From contig DFBC01000019.1 in assembly GCA_002367235.1 (NCBI GenBank), forward strand, positions 1 through 12,970: a DNA stretch of 12,970 nucleotides, read 5' to 3'. This document shows positions 6,626 through 12,970 of this stretch, one piece after another. A model generated the notes under the pieces. It did no database searches and was not told the origin of the DNA. It saw nothing but the letters and a program-made list of their open reading frames with translations. The stretch is from Cellvibrionales bacterium UBA3090 (GTDB lineage Bacteria; Pseudomonadota; Gammaproteobacteria; Pseudomonadales; Porticoccaceae). Each line of letters begins with the position of its first letter. Positions within the stretch are counted from its first letter, which is position 1. The translations under genes and the position numbers were made by a program.

Positions 6626-8947
6626 TTACCATCCCAGCTTGCTCTTCAGCCAATCGACAACATTATCAAGAGCTGCCGGAGCACAACGGCCAAAATTGAC
6701 CGGTTCACTACCATCGATAAACGGCAAATACCTTGCCCCCTCACACCCTTCACGACTCAGCAGCCCTGAATCCGTGTCTACCCAGTGATAACTGACGCCA
6801 TCCGGTTTATTGAAGATCAACGAACGATTATCGAGCTCCGACATTATGTCTGTCCATAGCTGCAAAGCGCCTGTTCCACCAGTCAGGGGGGTTTTACCAT
6901 TATTGTCCTTTCCCATCCAAACAACGCTAAGGTAACTGCCGCTAAATCCGGCAAACCAGCTATCCCGCTGATCATTGGTTGTGCCTGTTTTTCCCGCCAA
7001 AACAAGATCCTGAGGCAACCGCTTGTAGGCACTTTTACCGGTGCCCTCACGCAACACCACCTGCAAGGCATAGTGGAGCAAGTGCATGGCCGCCGGATCA
7101 AATCGCTGCTCCCCCGAGTAGGGATAGCGCATGAGAGGCACGTTTTCAGCGGTAAACACCGAGTCAATGGCTCGCAAGGGAGAGTAAAAACCGTTAGCGG
7201 CTATCGTGTGGTACAACTGAGAAACCTCTAATGGCGACATGCCAACCGCACCGAGCATCAAGGAAGGCACCTCTGGCAGGGTACCGCGATAACCCAAACG
7301 CTTAACCGTATCAATAATGGCTGGCAAGCCCACATCCATACCCAGTCTCGCCGTAGCCTGATTATAGGATTGCCCCAATCCCTCATAGAGCGGTATCGCC
7401 CCATGACTCTCACGCTCAAAATTGCGCGGCTGCCAGACATCGCCATTGTCCGTTGTCACCGAGATAGGTTCATCTTCTATTTGACTGGCAAGGGTATAGA
7501 CATCGGGACGCTCAAGGGCTGACAAATATACGGCCGGCTTGATTGTCGACCCCATCGGCCGGCGCGCATCGAGCGCTCGGTTGAACCCCGAATAGCCCGG
7601 CTGACGATCTCCGGCTATTGCCAGCACCTCACCGGCACCCACACGGACGACGACTGCGGCCCCCTGCAGACTGCCGGAATCAATCCGGTAACCCGCTTCC
7701 AGATTCTCAATGCGATTGACCATCCGACGTTCAAGCTTGCGCTGCACTTGAGGATCAAAATTGGTAAAGATTCTTAATCCTTCGGTTTCCAAATCTGATG
7801 ACTTGTAGTTCTCTCGCAACTGCCGCTTTACCAGGTCAAGATAGGCTGGGTATTGCCAGCGACCGCCTCCCGGCCGAGCTGACACGATAGCCAGCGGTTT
7901 ACCCTTGGCCCTATCTGCCTGGGCGGCATCAATAATTCCTTGACCCGCCATAACATCGAGCACCAGGTTGCGACGCTGCATCGCCCTGTCGGGATGACGC
8001 CAGGGGTTATAGTAGGAAGCGCCCTTCACCAAACCGGCCAATAGCGCTATCTGGTGTAGCTCCAGCGCCTCTACCGGACTCTGAAAGTAATGGCGACTCG
8101 CCAGCCCAAAACCATGGATAGCATGATCTCCAGCCTGCCCCAGATAAATCTCATTGATATACGTTTCAAGAATTTCGTTTTTACTGAAGTGTACCTCTAA
8201 CAACACGGCCATCATGGCCTCAAGCGCTTTGCGTGTCAGTGTTCGCTTTTGGTCCAGATAAAAATTTTTAACCAACTGCTGAGTCAGCGTACTGCCACCC
8301 TGGGCCATTCGCCCCTGCTTTACATTGGCCACAAAAGCCCGGGTAATCCCGCGGAATGACACGCCGTGATGCCGGTAAAAGGCTTGATCCTCTACGGCAA
8401 CCAATGCTTCCACCAGCACTGGCGGCAACTGCCCCAACTGCACCAGCTCCCGGTCCTCCTTGAGCGAAGGGTAAATGCCGCCAATAATCACCGGCTCCAG
8501 TCTTACCAATGGCAAGTCAGCGCCTTTAGCGTCAACCAATGCCGATACCTGGTTACCGGCAAACGTCAGCGTCATCAATCTGGGAAGCTCTTTTCCATCC
8601 CAAAACTCAAAACCCCGAGAAAAAATTTCCACTCGACGACTTGAAACACTGTATTGGCCCGGAGACTTAGCGGCATCCACACGCTTATACCCAAGACTGC
8701 TTAACTCCCACTTCAACTGCTCTCTACTCAGCGACAACCCCTGGTAAAGCTCCAGCGTACGACTATATACATGAGAGGGTAACGACCACTTTTTCCCGGT
8801 GAACTTTTGATACACCACGACATCAAGCCCAACAAGAAACAACAGGCCCAAAACTGTCGACATCCAAAACAGTCGCTTAACCCAACGCCGGCGTGGATTG
8901 ACCTTGCGCCGGCTTTGCTTTCTTTTCTTTCCCTTCGTTCGTGCCAA
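6626..8947 (-). CDS. mrcB: Penicillin-binding protein 1b, bifunctional peptidoglycan synthase
   Basis: This 773-residue class A PBP polymerises lipid II and cross-links peptidoglycan at the inner membrane. A very basic cytoplasmic tail (2-25) precedes one membrane segment (about 27-47), then a UB2H-like region (about 60-145), the GT51 glycosyltransferase (about 160-330; VEDQAFYRHHG with Glu186, GGSTLTQQLVKN at 217-228, NEIYLGQ with Glu266) and the transpeptidase (about 425-690) with Ser467-T-I-Lys470, Ser527-Y-Asn529 and Lys653-T-G. The UB2H region, length (Pseudomonas PBP1b about 774, E. coli 844) and LpoP neighbour mark it as PBP1b rather than PBP1a. All catalytic motifs are intact. The start is TTG: an in-frame stop lies 22-24 nt upstream, the first ATG is inside the membrane segment (residue 29), and a perfect AGGAGG is 6 nt upstream. 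Confidence 0.96.
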   Translation of the reverse strand: MARTKGKKRKQSRRKVNPRRRWVKRLFWMSTVLGLLFLVGLDVVVYQKFTGKKWSLPSHVYSRTLELYQGLSLSREQLKWELSSLGYKRVDAAKSPGQYSVSSRRVEIFSRGFEFWDGKELPRLMTLTFAGNQVSALVDAKGADLPLVRLEPVIIGGIYPSLKEDRELVQLGQLPPVLVEALVAVEDQAFYRHHGVSFRGITRAFVANVKQGRMAQGGSTLTQQLVKNFYLDQKRTLTRKALEAMMAVLLEVHFSKNEILETYINEIYLGQAGDHAIHGFGLASRHYFQSPVEALELHQIALLAGLVKGASYYNPWRHPDRAMQRRNLVLDVMAGQGIIDAAQADRAKGKPLAIVSARPGGGRWQYPAYLDLVKRQLRENYKSSDLETEGLRIFTNFDPQVQRKLERRMVNRIENLEAGYRIDSGSLQGAAVVVRVGAGEVLAIAGDRQPGYSGFNRALDARRPMGSTIKPAVYLSALERPDVYTLASQIEDEPISVTTDNGDVWQPRNFERESHGAIPLYEGLGQSYNQATARLGMDVGLPAIIDTVKRLGYRGTLPEVPSLMLGAVGMSPLEVSQLYHTIAANGFYSPLRAIDSVFTAENVPLMRYPYSGEQRFDPAAMHLLHYALQVVLREGTGKSAYKRLPQDLVLAGKTGTTNDQRDSWFAGFSGSYLSVVWMGKDNNGKTPLTGGTGALQLWTDIMSELDNRSLIFNKPDGVSYHWVDTDSGLLSREGCEGARYLPFIDGSEPVNFGRCAPAALDNVVDWLKSKLGW

Positions 8948-8953
8948 GGATTT

Positions 8954-8959
8954 CCTCCT
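8954..8959 (-). promoter_or_regulatory. Strong ribosome binding site fixing the mrcB TTG start
   Basis: The minus strand reads AGGAGG, six spacer bases, then TTG. This decides the mrcB start because no in-frame ATG exists between the upstream TAG (8969-8971) and residue 29. A strong site with a weak start codon suggests tuned translation of the synthase. Confidence 0.85.
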
Positions 8960-9007
8960 GTTTGCCAGCTAACCCCATCTAATCGAGGCAACTCGCCTTT
9001 TCTCTGC

Positions 9008-9035
9008 TTTACTCATTCCCCCACACAGGGATAAT
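9008..9035 (+). promoter_or_regulatory. Sigma70-like promoter candidate for the PfkB kinase gene
   Basis: TTTACT (9008-9013, 4/6) and GATAAT (9030-9035, 5/6) are 16 nt apart and sit about 35 nt before the kinase ATG, giving a short leader. This is the best match in the mrcB/kinase divergent gap (8948-9069). No equally good promoter for mrcB was found. Confidence 0.42.
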
Positions 9036-9069
9036 AGCGGCCAAATTAACAACCATAATATTATTGATC

Positions 9070-10074
9070 ATGGCCAAATATCACGTTTATGGCGTTGGCG
9101 CAGCGCTGGTGGATACAGAAATTGAAGTAACCGATAACGACCTGCAACAACTTCAGGTTGAAAAGGGCCTCATGACCTTGGTGGACGAGGCTCGCCAAAA
9201 TCAGCTAGTAGGCCATCTACACCAGCACCTCACGGCCTCACGGCGTGCCAGTGGTGGCTCCGCAGCGAACACCATCATCGCTGTCAGTTGCTTTGGGGGC
9301 AAGACATTCTATTCCTGCAAAGTGGCCAATGACGATAACGGTCAGTTTTACCTCAACGACTTAGCGGAAGCGGGCGTAGGCTACCACCAAAATGGCGAAA
9401 CTGTTGAAGGGATTACCGGCAAGTGCTTGGTATTGATCACCCCCGACGCAGAACGTTCCATGAATACATTTCTTGGCGTCAGCGAAACCGTTTCAACTGC
9501 CAATCTCAACGCCGAGGCTATCAGCCAATCGGACTACCTTTACGTGGAGGGTTATTTGGTCACCTCTGACAGTGGCCGGGCGGCCGCAATCCATGCCCGA
9601 GAAATTGCAGAGAAGCACAATGTAAAAACTGTATTGAGCTTATCCGACCCCGGCATGGTCACCTTCTTTAAGGCGGGCCTAAAAGAGATGATGGGCAATA
9701 AGGTAGACCTGCTCTTTTGCAATGAAGCTGAAGCGCTGGGGTGGACCGACACAGACAACCTGGAACATGCTGTAGAGCGGCTCAAAGATTCTGCCGACAC
9801 GTTTGCCGTGACGCTCGGTAGCAAAGGTGCACTAGTGTTTGATGGAGAGCGAATCCACAACATATCGCCGCACACCATCACCGCTGTAGATACCAATGGA
9901 GCAGGCGACATGTTTGCAGGCGCGTTCCTGTATGCCATTACCCATGGCTACAATTACCGCGAAGCGGGTAATTTTGCCAGTTTGGCTGCAGCACACGTAG
10001 TGAGCCAGTTTGGACCAAGGCTAAATGCTGAGCAGTACCCTGAAATTTTACAGTCACTTGCGTTAGCAACGTGA
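9070..10074 (+). CDS. PfkB-family kinase, adenosine-kinase type
   Basis: The 334-residue product is a ribokinase/PfkB-fold sugar or nucleoside kinase, expected to transfer the ATP gamma-phosphate to a 5'-hydroxyl in the cytoplasm. PfkB signature 1 is RASGGSAANTI (59-69), and signature 2 is DTNGAGDMFAGAF (274-286) with the catalytic base Asp280 in the anion hole GAGD. CNEAEALGW and VTLGSKGAL are further family segments. Close bacterial relatives opening with KYHVYGxGxALVD are usually annotated as adenosine kinase, but substrate choice in this family is hard to infer; ribokinase-like or other nucleoside specificity is possible. I use ATG 9070 rather than the in-frame TTG at 9064; no clear ribosome binding site precedes either. 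It is divergent from mrcB and ends 25 nt from the convergent GGDEF/EAL gene. Confidence 0.87.
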   Translation: MAKYHVYGVGAALVDTEIEVTDNDLQQLQVEKGLMTLVDEARQNQLVGHLHQHLTASRRASGGSAANTIIAVSCFGGKTFYSCKVANDDNGQFYLNDLAEAGVGYHQNGETVEGITGKCLVLITPDAERSMNTFLGVSETVSTANLNAEAISQSDYLYVEGYLVTSDSGRAAAIHAREIAEKHNVKTVLSLSDPGMVTFFKAGLKEMMGNKVDLLFCNEAEALGWTDTDNLEHAVERLKDSADTFAVTLGSKGALVFDGERIHNISPHTITAVDTNGAGDMFAGAFLYAITHGYNYREAGNFASLAAAHVVSQFGPRLNAEQYPEILQSLALAT

Positions 10075-10099
10075 CAGGCAAGATAAATAGCGACCGAAG

Positions 10100-12607
10100 C
10101 TAAACCAAATCGGCCAACGGCATTGGCTTCGCAATGAGATAGCCCTGCGCGTAATCGATGCCAATCTCCTGCAACATAGAGAGTTGAGTGGGGTTCTCCA
10201 CGCACTCAGCCACCGTAGCGATTCCCATGATGTGACCCAAGTGGTTAATGGTACTCACCATTGAGTAGTCCACATCATTTAGCTCCATATTTCTGATAAA
10301 GCTGCCATCAATTTTAAGGTAGTCTACGGGTAACTCCTTGAGATAACCCAGAGAGGAAAGCCCGCTACCGAAATCATCCAGAGAAAAGAAGCAGCCTTTG
10401 TCCTTCAGCGCATTAATCAAACTCATGGCCCGATCAAAATGTCTGATTGCCGCTGTTTCAGTGACTTCAAATTGGAGCCGCTGGGGGTCCACCCCGGTGC
10501 TATCAAATTGGTCGATAATGTAATCTTTCAGGTCTTCATCACACACGGTATTACCTGACAGATTCACCGCAAAACGATGTCCGCTGTCTGGATGTTGCTG
10601 AAGATAGGCAAAGATCTTATCCAGAACCCAGCGATCAATATCCTCCACTAACCCGTAGTGCTCAGCAGCCGGGATGAACTTACCCGGCGGCACGATGTTC
10701 CCATCGCGATCAACCATCCTTACCAGGATTTCGAAATGTCCTTGACCGTGAGGGCCATTATTGACAACCGGCACAATGGGCTGGCAATACAAGACGAAGC
10801 GATCTTCTTCCAGCGCCTCTGAAATAATGGGTATCCACTGCGCGACACTCTGTCGCTCGGCCACTTCGACGCTGCGATATTGAAAGTGGATGCGATTGCG
10901 CCCCGAGTCTTTTGCCGACACACAAGAGGTACCCGCAGCAACCAACACATCAATCTCCGATGTGGTGCTTCGGTCAATAACCTTTGCACCAATACTGGCA
11001 CCGACTTTCAGGCGACGCTCACCCCAGGGGAAACTAAATTGCTTGATCTGCCACAGCAACTGCTCGGCCAATTCACGACTCTCATCAACGCTATGGTTGT
11101 TAAGCAACATGGCAAATTCATCATTACCAATTCTGGCCACCACATCTTTTGGCCCGGCCTGCTTTTCCAGCATCCGTGCAAATTGGCACAGCAACTCATC
11201 ACCGGCATTGTGCCCACAGGAGTCATTTACCACCGAGAAGTTGTAGAGATCGATATAGAGTAATGTGTGGGTGCTGTCATCAAGGTGTGCAGCATCAATT
11301 GATCGAAGAATTTCATTCTCGAGATATCGGCGGTTGCCCAGTTGGGTCAAGGGATCATGGGTCGCCTGCCAGGTCAATTTTGTCGAAATCCTGCGCGCTT
11401 CACTCACTGAACGAAACACCAATACAGCACCAGTAATTTCATTTACCCGGTTGCGCAGTGGTGTTGCTGTTGCCACTACCTGAATAGGCTGCTGGCCACT
11501 AACTTTTAATAGCGTATTCTCGGCGACAGAAACTTCCCGCCCCCTGGCCAAGGCTGCCAAGCAAGGCGATGCCACGATATCCCCGCCCTCATCCGTCAGC
11601 TCCATCAGATCATCAATGTAGAGGTTTGGACGCGAATCATTGACCCCCAGCAACTCCATAGCAATCCGATTGATATGCTCAACAACACCATGCTTATCAA
11701 TCATTAAAATGCCGTCAATAACCTGACTAAAAACGGTACTCAGTAATTTGCGCTGATGAAATAGAGCCTCAAGATTTACTGACTGAAGCGTAATATCCTG
11801 GAACGACAAAACATATTGGTTCGAATTGGCCACTGAACGAAAACAGTCGACTAATAAACGTAAGTTCTCCCCCGAAGCGGTCGCGCCTTCAACAACACTG
11901 ACGCCGTCGTCGCTGGCGATGTTCTCTAGAGCAACGTTTAAATCAGCCCCCAGGTCCGTACTGATCTCCGGCAATAGCACACGAATTGGCTTTTGCCTGA
12001 GCTGCTCCAGGCTATAGCCAAACAAGGTTTGAAGTGCCTTGTTAGCCTCAAGGATAAGATATTGATTGTCTAGCAGTAACAGGGGAATACGCGAAGACTC
12101 GAGGTAGGCAGGAAACTGCCCTTGATTGGCGACCAGAGGCTCTGGTGCCTGCACCTTTCTATCTTTAACTGCAATCGGGTCGTACGGTGCTTCGGCTATT
12201 TGCACCAGGCAACAATCACCCATCTCAGGCAATTCAATCGGCGTAAAAGTAACCCGATGCAAGGGCATTTCACGGTGCGCACCCGCCATGATGGACTCAA
12301 TCTGATCGAGCCGGTCCGGGTCTACCTGCTGAGTCCAACAGGTGAAGCGATTTTGAAACAAGGCATAATCTATGGCCTGGGCAAAATCCGACCCCACCAA
12401 ACTGGCAAAAAGGGTATCAAATGACCGCCCACAAACATCGCCCGCATCAATGCCAGACCACTCCGCCAGCCACTTATTCCAACACCTTATTCTCAACCGG
12501 GCATCAAGCACGATAATGCCCAAATCCTGGCCATTCAGAACAGCCATCGCCAATTGCCCATCCACCGCAGATGTCGCATTCGTACTGGGATGAAAATCAG
12601 TATTCAT
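10100..12607 (-). CDS. PAS-PAS-PAS-GGDEF-EAL protein, probable c-di-GMP phosphodiesterase
   Basis: This 835-residue protein has three PAS-like sensor domains (about 20-125, 165-275, 285-405), a GGDEF domain (about 412-575) and an EAL domain (about 588-830). No membrane segment is visible, so it senses in the cytoplasm. The GGDEF motif reads RIGNDEF (Gly-Asn-Asp-Glu-Phe at 494-498) and the inhibitory-site Arg of RxxD is Gly485, so cyclase activity is doubtful; the Mg2+ Asp453 in YIDLYNF remains. The EAL domain keeps its catalytic set: Glu626 (EIL), Asn682 (NLSG), Glu714 (FEVTET), Asp744-Asp745 (DDFGSG), Lys765 (YLKIDGSF) and Glu801 (AECVE), plus QGY at 821. Hydrolysis of c-di-GMP to pGpG is therefore the likely activity, with the GGDEF domain perhaps a GTP sensor. 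A TTG five codons upstream (12622) is the alternative start; its spacing from AAGGG is too short, so I prefer ATG. Confidence 0.92.
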   Translation of the reverse strand: MNTDFHPSTNATSAVDGQLAMAVLNGQDLGIIVLDARLRIRCWNKWLAEWSGIDAGDVCGRSFDTLFASLVGSDFAQAIDYALFQNRFTCWTQQVDPDRLDQIESIMAGAHREMPLHRVTFTPIELPEMGDCCLVQIAEAPYDPIAVKDRKVQAPEPLVANQGQFPAYLESSRIPLLLLDNQYLILEANKALQTLFGYSLEQLRQKPIRVLLPEISTDLGADLNVALENIASDDGVSVVEGATASGENLRLLVDCFRSVANSNQYVLSFQDITLQSVNLEALFHQRKLLSTVFSQVIDGILMIDKHGVVEHINRIAMELLGVNDSRPNLYIDDLMELTDEGGDIVASPCLAALARGREVSVAENTLLKVSGQQPIQVVATATPLRNRVNEITGAVLVFRSVSEARRISTKLTWQATHDPLTQLGNRRYLENEILRSIDAAHLDDSTHTLLYIDLYNFSVVNDSCGHNAGDELLCQFARMLEKQAGPKDVVARIGNDEFAMLLNNHSVDESRELAEQLLWQIKQFSFPWGERRLKVGASIGAKVIDRSTTSEIDVLVAAGTSCVSAKDSGRNRIHFQYRSVEVAERQSVAQWIPIISEALEEDRFVLYCQPIVPVVNNGPHGQGHFEILVRMVDRDGNIVPPGKFIPAAEHYGLVEDIDRWVLDKIFAYLQQHPDSGHRFAVNLSGNTVCDEDLKDYIIDQFDSTGVDPQRLQFEVTETAAIRHFDRAMSLINALKDKGCFFSLDDFGSGLSSLGYLKELPVDYLKIDGSFIRNMELNDVDYSMVSTINHLGHIMGIATVAECVENPTQLSMLQEIGIDYAQGYLIAKPMPLADLV

Positions 12608-12685
12608 AAGCCAACTGCCCAATTCCCTTAAAACTCTGGCGTCACAACCCTAAAGGCCCGCCGTCTGGCGATTATGCATTGGTTC

Positions 12686-12691
12686 AGTATA
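12686..12691 (-). promoter_or_regulatory. Possible -10 element upstream of the GGDEF/EAL gene
   Basis: The minus strand reads TATACT (5/6 to TATAAT) about 80 nt upstream of the gene's ATG. No good -35 lies 16-18 nt further upstream, so it would need an activator or be spurious. The rest of the 156 nt gap (12608-12763) has no supported ORF. Confidence 0.25.
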
Positions 12692-12741
12692 AACAGCCTT
12701 CTTTCAGAACCATTAAACGTTATCTTTATACTGCGTTGTGA

Positions 12742-12762
12742 GGTGATTAACTAAAAATCACC
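12742..12762 (-). terminator. Inverted repeat after the DUF2333-like gene
   Basis: GGTGATT (12742-12748) and AATCACC (12756-12762) form a perfect 7-bp stem with a 7-nt loop, starting 1 nt after the stop codon of the gene at the right edge. No T-run follows on the minus strand, so it is not a classic intrinsic terminator; mRNA 3'-end protection or a protein-binding site are alternatives. Confidence 0.3.
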
Positions 12763-12763
12763 C

Positions 12764-12970
12764 TTAACCTTGCTCTAACAACTCTCTCAAGTTAATTAAG
12801 GCTGCGTTAGCACGACTGATATAAGAGGCCATCACCAAGGAGTGATTGGCCAGAAAACCAAAACCACCACCATTCAGGACCATTGGACTGTATACCGTGC
12901 CCTGAGTCGCCTCTAACTCACGAATAATCTGCTGCAAACTCGCTTTGGCATTTTTCTTCGCCAGCACTTG
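12764..12970 (-). CDS. Probable DUF2333 family protein, C-terminal fragment
   Basis: The open frame enters from the right edge and ends at a TAA, giving 68 residues of a C-terminus. The GTG that could be read as a start at 12965-12967 is preceded in frame by a CAA codon at the edge, so it is most likely an internal Val. The segment GFGFLANHSLVMASYISRANAALINLRELL resembles, as far as I remember (quoted parts: LANHSLVMASYISRA and NLRELL), the end of DUF2333 proteins, which are about 300-350 residue membrane-anchored proteins of unknown function in Pseudomonas and relatives. The upstream part (QQIIRELEATQGTVYSPMVL) is helical then turn-rich. The gene would be transcribed toward the GGDEF/EAL gene in the same direction. 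Identification rests on one conserved stretch. Confidence 0.62.
   Translation of the reverse strand, partial: QVLAKKNAKASLQQIIRELEATQGTVYSPMVLNGGGFGFLANHSLVMASYISRANAALINLRELLEQG

Noticed and set aside
10095..10131. CGAAGC...GCTTCG pairing at the kinase/GGDEF-EAL convergence
   Set aside because: The 6-bp arms are separated by 25 nt, lie mostly within coding sequence and lack a T-run.
10880..11263. Plus-strand open frames opposite the GGDEF region
   Set aside because: The opposite strand encodes conserved GGDEF motifs; these frames are Cys/His/Arg-rich shadows.
1..12970. Mobile elements, CRISPR, tRNA/rRNA, phage or defence genes
   Set aside because: I saw no transposase, integrase, long terminal repeats, spaced direct repeats or RNA gene signatures; all large frames are explained by housekeeping or regulatory families.

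Overview
This window looks like a core chromosomal segment of a gammaproteobacterium, most likely a marine member of Pseudomonadales/Cellvibrionales in the broad sense. The reasons are the rppH-ptsP pair beside a HAD-IB phosphatase (an arrangement I recall from Pseudomonas), a PBP1b gene with an adjacent TPR lipoprotein of the LpoP type, and DUF1631 and DUF2333 proteins. Coding density is high. I see no insertion sequence, phage gene, CRISPR array, tRNA or rRNA. Taxonomy is inferred from gene content only.

Left part (1-3361): the minus strand carries the 5' end of ptsP (nitrogen PTS enzyme I) directly after rppH (RNA 5' pyrophosphohydrolase). Divergent from them on the plus strand are a HAD-IB phosphatase (possibly a histidinol phosphatase), then rsuA (16S rRNA pseudouridine synthase) overlapping by 4 nt an RsmC/RlmG-like rRNA methyltransferase. 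The last two look like a small-subunit rRNA modification operon.

Middle part (3386-8947, all minus strand, transcribed right to left): mrcB (PBP1b, bifunctional peptidoglycan synthase, TTG start with a strong ribosome binding site), then lpoP (outer-membrane lipoprotein activator of PBP1b) 2 nt later, then after about 96 nt a large DUF1631 protein whose end overlaps a small PilZ-domain gene by 11 nt. The PilZ protein has His in place of the conserved Ser of the c-di-GMP motif.

Right part (9070-12970): a PfkB-family sugar/nucleoside kinase (adenosine-kinase type) is divergent from mrcB. Convergent to it is a large PAS-PAS-PAS-GGDEF-EAL protein whose GGDEF motif is degenerate (GNDEF, no I-site Arg) while all recognisable EAL catalytic residues remain, so it is most likely a sensory c-di-GMP phosphodiesterase. 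The window ends in the C-terminus of a probable DUF2333 protein.

The parts most worth following up are the DUF1631-PilZ coupled pair downstream of the PBP1b/LpoP cell-wall synthase genes, and the asymmetric GGDEF/EAL protein. I see no clear-cut new multi-gene defence or mobile system.
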